Source of the DNA: JAYZAP01 sp964645285 | GTDB taxonomy: Bacteria > Pseudomonadota > Alphaproteobacteria > JAAXGF01 | Length of the DNA stretch: 9,343 nucleotides | Reading direction: 5' to 3' | Assembly: GCA_964645285.1 (NCBI GenBank) | Contig: CAZYDR010000132.1 | Coordinates: 1-9,343, forward strand | In this document: in pieces, positions 1 through 7,383 of the stretch | Position numbering within the stretch: position 1 is the first letter of the stretch | Layout: each line of letters opens with the position of its first letter | Position numbers and translations under genes: made by a program | Notes under the pieces: model-generated | Database searches by the model: none | What the model was told of the DNA's origin: nothing | The model's input: the letters and a program-made list of their open reading frames with translations, nothing else

Positions 1-1397
<1,397 letters not shown>

Positions 1398-1442
1398 GGA
1401 TCGTTCCTCGTAATCTGAATCCAATCGCAATGCGAGTCGGTA

Positions 1443-1471
1443 ATTATATCAAAAACACCCATAAAATCCAA
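1443..1471 (-). promoter_or_regulatory. Candidate sigma70 promoter for ftsK
   Basis: On the minus strand there is an exact TATAAT (1443-1448) preceded after 17 bases by TTGGAT (1466-1471), which matches only the TTG of the -35 consensus. It lies in an AT-rich stretch unusual for this DNA. Transcription would start near 1436, giving a leader of about 40 bases that carries the GAGGA ribosome site. The 180-base gap to the amidase gene upstream suggests ftsK has its own promoter. Not tested by any experiment I can see. Confidence 0.6.
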
Positions 1472-1577
1472 ATGTTATGGGAGAGTCCTCGATTCGATTA
1501 TTAAGACGACTATGAAGTCGTGGCCAAACAACGTCCGAACCGGCCGGTCCAGAACCCACAAACAACGGTGTTGGCGA

Positions 1578-2969
1578 CTATCGCTTGGGCGCCGGTTTTG
1601 GGATATCCGAGAGAGCGGTTTCACAGGCCTGGGCGAGACGCAGCAAGGCGGCTTCGGTAAACGGCCGGGCGTAGAGCATGAGCCCCACCGGCAGGTTGGT
1701 CGCGCCGCCGGTCCCGCCGCAAGGCAGAGTCACGGCGCAGACCTTGAGCACATTGCCAAGGGTGGTGTTGTGCAGGGTGCCGCCGTTGGCTGCCATGTAG
1801 GCGTCGTCGTCGGCCTCCAGGTCGGCGATGGGCGGCGGCGCAATCAAGGTGGTCGGCGCGACCAGGGCGGAATAACCGGCGAGGCGCTGGTGGAACCGAT
1901 CCGACAAGGTGTCGAGGCCGCGGCGTAGGTTCTCGAAACTCACCGCGGTCATTTCGGCGCCGGCCCAGAAGCGCTTGAGAACATTGTGATAAATTTTTTC
2001 CGCGTGATGGTCGACCAACTCCTGCCAACGCGCGTAGGCCTCCGCCGCCACCAGCGGTCCCTCCTTGGCGGACAGGTCCTGGACATCAGTCAATTCGGGG
2101 ACTTCGTCGCCCACCACCTCGGCGCCGGCGGCGGCAAGCCGCTCGATGGCGCAGCGTACCGCCTGTTCGTTGCCCGGCTCGACGCCGTTCCACATGACGT
2201 TGGTGGGCACCAGCAGGCGCACACCGCGCAAGGAGGCGGCGCTGAGATCGGCGGGCCGGCGACCGGCGAGCACGGCGAAGATTGCATTGGCGTCGGCTAC
2301 GTCATGGGTCAGGGGCCCGGCGGTATCGAGGCTTTCCGACAGGGGAATAACGCCGTCGAGAGGCAGCAGCCCGGCGGTGGTCTTGAGCCCGACCAGGCCG
2401 TTGAACGCGGCCGGGATGCGAACCGAGCCGCCGGTATCGCTGCCGATGGCCGCCGGCGCCAGACCGCGGGCCACGGATACGGCGGCGCCCGATGACGAAC
2501 CACCGGGCACCCGCGCCACGGCGGCGTCGTAGGCGTTGGCCGGGGTACCGTAATGGGGATTGATACCGAGGCCCGAAAAGGCGAATTCGGTGAGGTTGGT
2601 CTTGCCCAGGCAGACCATGCCGGCGCGGGATGCCCGGGCTAGCAGGGTGGCGTCCCTGTCGGGCACCCGCTGGGCAAAAATCGGCGAAGCCGCGGTGGTC
2701 GGCGTGCCGGCGCTGTCGAACAGGTCCTTCCACGACATGGGCACGCCGTCGAGCGGCCCCAGGCGCTGGCCGGCGGCGGCGCGGCCCGCGGCGGCCTTGG
2801 CCTCGGCGCGGGCCCGTTCTGGCATGGCAGTCAGGTAGACCACGCGGTCGCTGTCGCCGTCATTCATGCGTTCAAGGAAGTGTTCGGTCAGCGCCACCGG
2901 GTCGATGTCTCCGCTTGCGATGCCGTCGCCCAGAGCCAGGGCCGTCATTTGATGCCATAACTGTGTCAT
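1578..2969 (-). CDS. Amidase-signature family hydrolase
   Basis: 463 residues, a typical length for amidase-signature enzymes, which hydrolyse amide bonds with a Ser-cisSer-Lys triad. All three residues are visible: Lys81 in SWKDLFD, Ser158 in PGGSSSG and Ser182 in GSDTGGSVRIPAAFNG. The Ser158-Ser182 spacing of 24 equals that of fatty-acid amide hydrolase (217/241). No signal peptide is seen, so it is probably cytoplasmic. It resembles GatA-like amidases but nothing marks it as the tRNA amidotransferase subunit: no gatB or gatC is adjacent, and the C-terminal part differs from typical GatA as far as I can judge. The substrate cannot be read from sequence. The ATG at 2969 has no Shine-Dalgarno. 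A weak promoter-like pair, TTGCCC (2999-3004) and TAGTCT (2976-2981) 17 bases apart, ends 6 bases before the ATG. M8 is an alternative start. Confidence 0.93.
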   Translation of the reverse strand: MTQLWHQMTALALGDGIASGDIDPVALTEHFLERMNDGDSDRVVYLTAMPERARAEAKAAAGRAAAGQRLGPLDGVPMSWKDLFDSAGTPTTAASPIFAQRVPDRDATLLARASRAGMVCLGKTNLTEFAFSGLGINPHYGTPANAYDAAVARVPGGSSSGAAVSVARGLAPAAIGSDTGGSVRIPAAFNGLVGLKTTAGLLPLDGVIPLSESLDTAGPLTHDVADANAIFAVLAGRRPADLSAASLRGVRLLVPTNVMWNGVEPGNEQAVRCAIERLAAAGAEVVGDEVPELTDVQDLSAKEGPLVAAEAYARWQELVDHHAEKIYHNVLKRFWAGAEMTAVSFENLRRGLDTLSDRFHQRLAGYSALVAPTTLIAPPPIADLEADDDAYMAANGGTLHNTTLGNVLKVCAVTLPCGGTGGATNLPVGLMLYARPFTEAALLRLAQACETALSDIPKPAPKR

Positions 2970-3016
2970 GGCGCGAGACTAGCGGCGGCCAACGCCTCGG
3001 GCAATGGTTGGCGGCG

Positions 3017-3032
3017 TAAATATCTCGTTAAC
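3017..3032. promoter_or_regulatory. CtrA-box-like sequence in the divergent gap
   Basis: TAAA-N7-TTAAC lies between the amidase gene and the chemoreceptor-fragment gene. It differs at one base from the alphaproteobacterial CtrA full site TTAA-N7-TTAAC. CtrA is known to control motility and chemotaxis genes in several Rhodospirillales, which would suit the gene starting at 3104. A match this short can arise by chance, although TTAA is rare in such GC-rich DNA. Confidence 0.3.
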
Positions 3033-3103
3033 CTTCTCGACGTACTGTTTCTCCGGGCGGCCATACGGGCCGTGTAACGGATCGCCATGATGGAGAATTG
3101 CCG

Positions 3104-3394
3104 ATGATTCGTAGAGGAACAGGCGTGGCGCACCATTCAGCGTCCGGCGGCAACCACCTGACCTCTACCGTCGCGGTTGGGGTCGATGAGAGTCTCGCCG
3201 AGCAGGCCCACATCATCGCGGAGCAGGCTAACCTGCTGGCCCTGAACGCTCTCATGGAGGCGACGCAAGCCAGCGATGTGAGCGATGGATTTGCCGTGGC
3301 CGCCAACCAGATCAAGCGGCTCTCCGGCGAGGCCGGCCGGGCCACCGAGCTGATCGGCAAGACCCTGAGCGACTTGAACGGCTCGCTGGATTAG
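3104..3394 (+). CDS. Small orphan protein with a methyl-accepting chemotaxis protein (MCP) hairpin-tip sequence
   Basis: 96 residues. From about 31 to 90 it resembles the cytoplasmic tip of chemoreceptors, which binds CheA and CheW: IIAEQANLLALNALMEA (38-53) corresponds to the classic QTNLLALNAAIEAARAGE region, and DGFAVAANQIKRLS (61-74) to GRGFAVVADEVRxLA. Membrane segments, sensor, HAMP and the long coiled-coil arms are all absent; a full receptor has 500 or more residues. The tip is diverged: the Arg of AARAGE is Gln55, and GRGF is SDGF. The ATG at 3104 is preferred because GGAG (3092-3095) sits 8 bases before it; an in-frame TTG at 3098 is too close to that site. It may be a functional small coupling protein or a decayed remnant. 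The intact frame and good ribosome site favour expression. Confidence 0.62.
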   Translation: MIRRGTGVAHHSASGGNHLTSTVAVGVDESLAEQAHIIAEQANLLALNALMEATQASDVSDGFAVAANQIKRLSGEAGRATELIGKTLSDLNGSLD

Positions 3395-3427
3395 CCGGCC
3401 CGCCGCCGCCGCGGCCGACTGTTACCA

Positions 3428-3448
3428 GGGGCGTTTTGCCGCCGCCCC
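3428..3448 (+). terminator. Weak hairpin after the MCP-fragment gene
   Basis: GGGGCG (3428-3433) can pair with CGCCCC (3443-3448) across a 9-base loop. A TTTTT run follows about ten bases later rather than directly, so at best this is a weak intrinsic terminator separating the gene at 3104 from arsR. The fold may be incidental in GC-rich DNA. Confidence 0.25.
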
Positions 3449-3474
3449 CATTGATATTTTTCGACTTGATCCTC

Positions 3475-3502
3475 TTGACGATCTGAATTGCGATCCTATA
3501 TT
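3475..3502 (+). promoter_or_regulatory. Sigma70 promoter of the arsR-arsM unit
   Basis: TTGACG (3475-3480; 5 of 6 consensus) and TATATT (3497-3502; 5 of 6) are 16 bases apart, one of the best promoter matches in the window. The -10 box ends 6 bases before the ATG at 3509, so transcription should begin at or next to the start codon, giving a leaderless or nearly leaderless mRNA. No Shine-Dalgarno is visible before either candidate ATG, which agrees with that. Confidence 0.62.
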
Positions 3503-3519
3503 TGCATTATGACGCAAAT
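3500..3519. promoter_or_regulatory. Candidate ArsR operator overlapping -10 box and start codon
   Basis: ATTTGC (3500-3505) and GCAAAT (3514-3519) form a perfect 6-bp inverted repeat around an 8-base centre. It covers the end of the -10 box, the predicted start of transcription and the arsR ATG. ArsR/SmtB repressors bind AT-rich dyads of this size and usually control their own promoter, so binding here would block RNA polymerase and be relieved by trivalent arsenic. The placement is observed; the function is inferred. Confidence 0.45.
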
Positions 3520-3868
3520 GAACAAACAGCCTGAACTCACCACGCCGGACCGAGATACCTGCTGTGGTGGCATGGACGACGTTCTCGAGCCTCGCCTGTT
3601 TAAGGCGCTGTGTGATCCCACTCGTCTCACCATCCTGGCCGGGTTGGCCGAGGGTGGTGGCCCGCGCACGGTTGGCGACATCGCCCGCGATCTGCCGGTC
3701 GATGTCTCGGTGGTCTCGCGCCATCTGGCCATGCTCAAGGAGGCTGGGGTGCTCGAGGCCGCGCGTCACGGCAAAGAGGTTTGCTACACGGTGCGCTATG
3801 AGGGACTGGCCGACACTTTTCGCGCCATCGCCAGCGCCATCGACGCCTGCTGCCCACCGAAATCCTAG
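3509..3868 (+). CDS. arsR: ArsR/SmtB-family metalloregulatory repressor
   Basis: 119 residues, normal for ArsR. FKALCDPTRLTILAGL (31-46) starts the winged helix-turn-helix. The recognition helix region is VSVVSRHLAMLKEAG (66-80), and the wing follows to VCYTV (91-95). Cysteines are C18-C19, C35, C92 and C114-C115. The E. coli ArsR CVC motif is absent, so As(III) binding probably uses the N-terminal pair (as reported for Corynebacterium ArsR1), the C-terminal pair, or both. The ATG at 3509 is chosen because an in-frame TTG at 3488 lies inside the promoter spacer; ATG 3518 is an alternative. The gene is followed by arsM with 9 bases between, and the arsM ribosome site overlaps its TAG. Autoregulation through the dyad at 3500-3519 is likely. 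Binding of a different thiophilic metal cannot be excluded, but the arsM partner favours arsenic. Confidence 0.92.
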   Translation: MTQMNKQPELTTPDRDTCCGGMDDVLEPRLFKALCDPTRLTILAGLAEGGGPRTVGDIARDLPVDVSVVSRHLAMLKEAGVLEAARHGKEVCYTVRYEGLADTFRAIASAIDACCPPKS

Positions 3869-3877
3869 GAGACCATC

Positions 3878-4699
3878 ATGACTGAACCGAACAAAGCTCA
3901 CGACCAGGTCCACGACGAGGTTGCCGGCTTCTACGCCAAGGCGTTGTCGCGAAGTTCCTGTTGCGGTTCGAGCTGCGGCACCAACACCGCCGAATCCATC
4001 GGCTACCAGGCCAGTGACACCAGCGACATTCCCAATGACGCGGTGGCTAATTCGTTCGGCTGCGGCAATCCGGTGGCGTTCAGCGGTGTCCATGAGGGTG
4101 ACGTGGTAGTCGATCTCGGCTCGGGCGCCGGCATCGATGTCATCATGGCCGGCCACAAGGTCGGCCCTGAAGGCCACGTTATCGGCGTCGATATGACCGG
4201 CGACATGATCGAGCGGGCCCGCGCCAATATCGCCGCCGCAGGTCTCGCCAACGCGGAAATCCGCGAAGGACTGATCGAGCACATGCCCGTGGATGACGGG
4301 TTGGTGGACTGGGTGATCTCCAATTGCGTCATCAACCTGTCACCGGACAAGCCGGCGGTATTCGCCGAAATCGCCCGGGTGCTCAAACCCGGCGGCGAGA
4401 TGCTGGTTTCCGACATCGTGGTCGAGGCGCTGCCCGAATGGGTGCGGGCCGACAAGGCGCTCTATTCCGCCTGCGTCGCCGGCGCCATCAGCGAGCCGGC
4501 GTATCTGGCGGGTCTCCGCGCGGCCGGTCTGGTCGACGTGGAAATTCGCGACCGCCTCGACTACGACACCGGCCAGATCACCGCCATGTACCGCGATGAG
4601 CTGGGCGGCGAGGGTGTTGCAGACGAGGTCGTGGCGCGCGCCGCCATGGAGGCGACCGGCAAGGTCTCCAGCATCAGCGTCTACGCGCGCCGGCCATAA
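3878..4699 (+). CDS. arsM: Arsenite S-adenosylmethionine methyltransferase
   Basis: 273 residues. ArsM methylates As(III) stepwise using SAM and thiols, giving methylated and finally volatile arsines. The SAM-binding motif VDLGSGAGID is at 78-87, with the acidic ribose-binding region GVDMT at 103-107. The three cysteines needed for arsenite methylation in the family are present: Cys62 in FGCGNP, Cys150 in SNCVINLSPDK and Cys199 in YSACVAGAIS. An extra N-terminal cluster SCCGSSCG (27-34: C28, C29, C33) is also present, as in many ArsMs. The length is shorter than eukaryotic forms (about 370-400) but normal for compact bacterial ones. AGGAG (3867-3871) lies 6 bases before the ATG and overlaps the arsR stop, so the two genes are co-transcribed and probably translationally coupled. 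No arsenate reductase or arsenite pump is seen nearby. Cytoplasmic. Confidence 0.96.
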   Translation: MTEPNKAHDQVHDEVAGFYAKALSRSSCCGSSCGTNTAESIGYQASDTSDIPNDAVANSFGCGNPVAFSGVHEGDVVVDLGSGAGIDVIMAGHKVGPEGHVIGVDMTGDMIERARANIAAAGLANAEIREGLIEHMPVDDGLVDWVISNCVINLSPDKPAVFAEIARVLKPGGEMLVSDIVVEALPEWVRADKALYSACVAGAISEPAYLAGLRAAGLVDVEIRDRLDYDTGQITAMYRDELGGEGVADEVVARAAMEATGKVSSISVYARRP

Positions 4700-4737
4700 A
4701 GCTGGACAAGCGCCCGCTGTGGCACGATTCTTTGGCC

Positions 4738-5961
4738 ATGGCGGTTTGCGAAGAAATCGAGGCCGAGGTCCTCATTGTCGGCGGCGGCATGGTCGGTCTG
4801 ACCTTGGGCTGCGCCCTGGCCGGCGCCGGCATGGAAGTGGCGGTAATCGACCGCGCCGACCCCGCGGCGCAAGTCGATGCCGGGTTCGACGGCCGGGCTT
4901 CGGCCATCGCCCACGGTTCGAAACTGGCGCTCGACGGTATCGGCCTGTGGCAGGGCATGGCGCCCGACGCCGATCCGATCCGTGAAATTCGTGTCTCCGA
5001 CGGCGATTCCCCGCTGTTCCTACATTACGACCACCGCGACCTGGGCGACGATCCTCTGGGCTACATGGTCGAGAATCGCCACACTCGCCAGGCGCTGTTT
5101 GCCGCCGCCGCGAGCCTCGAAAACCTTCAATTGATCGCCCCCAGCAGCCTGCAATGCCTGACGCGCACCGCGAATGGCGCCGAGGCCGAACTCGACGACG
5201 GCCGGCGTATTCGCGTCCGTCTGGCAATCGCCGCCGATGGCCGCCAGTCGATAGTGCGTCGCGAGGCCGGCATCCCGGTCACCGCCTGGACCTACGATCA
5301 GACCGGCATTGTCTGTACCGTGGCCCATGAGCGGCCGCACCGGGGCATTGCCCAGGAGCGCTTCCTGGCCGCCGGTCCCTTCGCCATCCTGCCTCTCACG
5401 GGTAATCGCTCGTCCCTAGTGTGGACCGAGCGGGCCGACTTGGCGCCTGACATCATGGCGCTCGACGACGCCCAGTTCCACGGTGAGATGGCCCGGCGCT
5501 TTGGCGATTTCCTTGGCGATCTCGAACTCACCGGTCCGCGCTGGAGCTATCCCCTGGCCCTGTCCCACGCGGCGCGCTACACGGACACCCGCCTGGCCCT
5601 TGTTGGCGATGCCGCCCATGCCATGCACCCCATTGCCGGCCAGGGCTTGAACCTCGGCCTGCGCGACATGGCGGCGCTCGCGGAGGTGCTGGTTGATGCC
5701 CGCCGCCTCGGCCTCGACATTGGCGGTGCCGACGTGCTGGATCGCTATGCCCGCTGGCGCCGTGTGGACACGACCGTGCTGTTGGCCGTGACCGACATTC
5801 TCAACAGACTGTTCTCCAACGACATAGGCCCCCTGCGCCTGACCCGCGATCTCGGCTTGGCAGCGGTCAACCAGCTGCTGCCGCTCAAGCGCCTGCTCAT
5901 GCGCCACGCCATGGGCGCGGTCGGCGATCTTCCCCGGCTGGCTCGGGGCGAGCCGTTATAA
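4738..5961 (+). CDS. UbiH/UbiF/Coq6-family FAD-dependent ubiquinone-biosynthesis hydroxylase
   Basis: 407 residues, the usual length for aromatic-ring hydroxylases of ubiquinone synthesis. The FAD-binding Rossmann motif VLIVGGGMVGLTLG is at 11-24, with the acidic end VIDR at 36-39. The DG motif (AADGRQS, 166-172) and the GD motif (LVGDAAH, 288-294) are both present. The ubiH/COQ6 signature HPIAGQGLNLGLRD is at 297-310 with all key residues. Such enzymes use NAD(P)H and oxygen to hydroxylate polyprenyl-phenol intermediates. Which ring carbon is modified (UbiH, UbiF, UbiL or UbiI type) cannot be decided, so no symbol is given. The ATG at 4738 is preferred over a TTG two codons earlier. No clear Shine-Dalgarno precedes it, and it lies 38 bases after arsM, so read-through from the arsenic promoter is possible. 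A short dyad (5963-5968 with 5978-5983) and the hairpin at 6004 follow. Confidence 0.93.
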   Translation: MAVCEEIEAEVLIVGGGMVGLTLGCALAGAGMEVAVIDRADPAAQVDAGFDGRASAIAHGSKLALDGIGLWQGMAPDADPIREIRVSDGDSPLFLHYDHRDLGDDPLGYMVENRHTRQALFAAAASLENLQLIAPSSLQCLTRTANGAEAELDDGRRIRVRLAIAADGRQSIVRREAGIPVTAWTYDQTGIVCTVAHERPHRGIAQERFLAAGPFAILPLTGNRSSLVWTERADLAPDIMALDDAQFHGEMARRFGDFLGDLELTGPRWSYPLALSHAARYTDTRLALVGDAAHAMHPIAGQGLNLGLRDMAALAEVLVDARRLGLDIGGADVLDRYARWRRVDTTVLLAVTDILNRLFSNDIGPLRLTRDLGLAAVNQLLPLKRLLMRHAMGAVGDLPRLARGEPL

Positions 5962-6003
5962 CGATCACCGCTTCACTGTGATCTGCGTTCACATCGCCAC
6001 GCA

Positions 6004-6031
6004 GGCTCCCGCCGCATAAGCGGCGGGAGCC
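6004..6031. terminator. Perfect 12-bp hairpin between convergent genes
   Basis: Positions 6004-6015 pair without mismatch with 6020-6031 around an ATAA loop, a very stable GC-rich stem. It sits in the 119-base gap between the plus-strand hydroxylase (stop at 5961) and the minus-strand DUF971 gene (stop at 6081), the expected place for a shared bidirectional terminator. Neither side has a T-run, so it is not a textbook intrinsic terminator. It may protect mRNA ends or be a copy of a dispersed palindromic repeat. Confidence 0.55.
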
Positions 6032-6080
6032 AAGCGGACGGATGTCCGCGCCCGGTAATTGAGGGTCAAAACAAAAGACT

Positions 6081-6476
6081 CTAGTGCCTTGTCGCAGCCA
6101 CTTCCGGATCGCGGCTCAGGCCCTGGGCTTCCAGGGCGTCGAGGTAGCTCTGCCAGACCTCGGCCTGATTGAGACCCAGATCGTAGAGGAATTGCCAGGT
6201 GAAGATGCCGGTGTCGTGGAGGTCGTCGAACTTGATGCGTATGGCGTAGTTGCCCACCGTTTCGATCTCCATGATGCCGATTTCGCGGCGTCCGGCGACC
6301 ACCGTTTTCTGGTCCGGTCCGTGGCCCTGGACCTCCGCCGAGGGGCTCTCGACCCGCAGCAGTTCGGCGGCAAAGGTGAAGATCTTGCCGTCGTCGAATT
6401 CGACCTCAAGTTGACGTTCCGCCTGTTTGTGGCGGATTTCAACCGGCCAATGTTCGGTTCCGAAGGATTGGCTCAT
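6081..6476 (-). CDS. DUF971 (GBBH-like N-terminal domain) protein
   Basis: 131 residues, almost entirely one DUF971 domain. Family hallmarks are visible: LEVEFDDGKIFTF (23-35), AELLRVESPSAEVQGHG (37-53), and the conserved end ETVGNYAIRIKFDDLHDTGI (72-91) with FTWQFLYDLG (92-101). The domain also occurs at the N-terminus of gamma-butyrobetaine hydroxylase and fused to or beside Mrp/ApbC-type iron-sulfur proteins; the role of the stand-alone form is not established. The ATG at 6476 is chosen because homology begins just after it; upstream in-frame sequence is Pro/Arg-rich and overlaps the Trm112-like gene in another frame. It starts 11 bases after that gene's stop and is last in the cnoX operon. 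A GAGGAG lies upstream but about 14 bases away. Confidence 0.93.
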   Translation of the reverse strand: MSQSFGTEHWPVEIRHKQAERQLEVEFDDGKIFTFAAELLRVESPSAEVQGHGPDQKTVVAGRREIGIMEIETVGNYAIRIKFDDLHDTGIFTWQFLYDLGLNQAEVWQSYLDALEAQGLSRDPEVAATRH

Positions 6477-6487
6477 GGCGGCGGTCG

Positions 6488-6715
6488 TTACTCCTCGTCG
6501 AGGCGGCGGGCTTCCTCGACCAGCATGATCGGGATGCCGTCGCGGATGGGATAGGCGAGCTCGGCCTGGTCGCTGATCAGTTCCTGGCGCTCGCGGTCGT
6601 AACGTAGGGTGCTCTTGGTCAGCGGGCAAACGAGTATCTCCAGTAGCTTGGGATCGACGCCTGGTGCCGGTGGACGGCCTCCAGCCGTTGAATTGTCGCG
6701 ATCCGTTGGGCTCAT
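6488..6715 (-). CDS. Trm112 / UPF0434 (YcaR-like) family protein
   Basis: 75 residues. The core VDPKLLEILVCPLTKSTLRYD (split here as residues 20-39 and D40), then ELAYPIRDGIPIMLVEEAR (52-70), is the family signature. Eukaryotic and archaeal Trm112 proteins are small activators of methyltransferases; the bacterial UPF0434 role is not settled. There is only one cysteine (C30), so the four-Cys zinc site of some relatives is absent, as usual for bacterial versions. The N-terminal tail of about 18 residues is rich in Pro, Gly and Asp and looks disordered. The ATG overlaps the preceding LON-domain gene's stop (ATGA, 6712-6715), and GGGAGAG lies just upstream, so translation is coupled. Confidence 0.93.
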   Translation of the reverse strand: MSPTDRDNSTAGGRPPAPGVDPKLLEILVCPLTKSTLRYDRERQELISDQAELAYPIRDGIPIMLVEEARRLDEE

Positions 6716-7383
6716 TGAACTCTCCCTTCGCCGGCGTGGGTGTCGTCGAGCACGGTCATCTCCATGAGCGCGGTGACGATCTCGGCCCTGGTCTCGGTGT
6801 TTATGGCTTCAAGCAGCGCCTGCTTCTCGCTGGGCGCGAACGGACAGGTCATGGCCAGGGTCGTAATCAGGCTCTCGTTCGAGGCGTTTTCCACGGTTTC
6901 CCAGTCGGCCTCATAGCCCTGCTGCTTGAAGAAGGCATTGAGGGCCATTAGCAGCCGCTTGCGGTCGACCTGACTCTCGGCGGGCTCGTCGAGATCGGCG
7001 GCGAAGCGCTGGTAGTTAGCGCGCACCGGGCGAAAACCATCATCGGCCAGGGGCAGTTCCTCGACAATATCGAAGCGGCACAGACCCGTCAGGGTAATAA
7101 GAAAACGCCCGTCGTCGGTTTCCTCGAACGCGGTAATGCGCCCGACGCATCCCGTCGGATAGACAGTTGGTGATGCACCGCCGTCTTCTTCCGGGCGCAC
7201 CGGCTGGACCATGCCGATCAACCGGGCGCCGCGCTGGGCCTCGCTGATCATGGCGAGATAGCGCGGCTCGAAAATATTCAGGGGTAACTGGCCATGGGGC
7301 AGCAGCAATACTCCCGCCAGAGGGAAAATCGGCAGGGTTTCGGGCAGGGTGTCGAGGGTTATGCCGTGGTCGCCAGCCGTCAT
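6712..7383 (-). CDS. LON peptidase substrate-binding-domain protein
   Basis: 223 residues that correspond only to the N-terminal substrate-binding domain of Lon protease; there is no AAA+ or protease domain, as in other stand-alone members. Visible motifs: LPIFPLAGVLLLPHGQLPLN (17-36), IFEPRY (37-42), GCVGRI (78-83) and GLCRF (100-104), followed by a helical C-terminal half. Such proteins may recognise unfolded polypeptides, but their specific job is unknown. The ATG (7381-7383) overlaps the cnoX stop in an ATGA, and the 3' end overlaps the Trm112-like start, so it is embedded in a coupled operon. Its association with a chaperone-like thioredoxin supports a protein quality-control role by inference only. 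Confidence 0.94.
   Translation of the reverse strand: MTAGDHGITLDTLPETLPIFPLAGVLLLPHGQLPLNIFEPRYLAMISEAQRGARLIGMVQPVRPEEDGGASPTVYPTGCVGRITAFEETDDGRFLITLTGLCRFDIVEELPLADDGFRPVRANYQRFAADLDEPAESQVDRKRLLMALNAFFKQQGYEADWETVENASNESLITTLAMTCPFAPSEKQALLEAINTETRAEIVTALMEMTVLDDTHAGEGRVQ

Noticed and set aside
1512..3019. Several plus-strand frames opposite the amidase
   Set aside because: Low-complexity shadows with no motif, while the minus-strand frame has the full catalytic triad.
3017..3042. Flagellar sigma28-type promoter before the MCP fragment (TAAA-N15-...)
   Set aside because: The -10 part matches too few bases of the GCCGATAA consensus.
3422..4282. 286-codon open frame on the minus strand opposite arsR and arsM
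   Set aside because: It is antisense to two well-supported genes, its product resembles no family, and long antisense frames are expected opposite GC-rich coding DNA.
5978..5994. CRP/FNR-like site TGTGA...TCACA after the hydroxylase gene
   Set aside because: The spacer is 7 bases instead of 6, and it lies between convergent gene ends where no promoter is expected.
6477..6629. N-terminal extension of the DUF971 protein to 182 residues
   Set aside because: The added residues are an out-of-frame reading of the Trm112-like gene; homology starts at the ATG at 6476.
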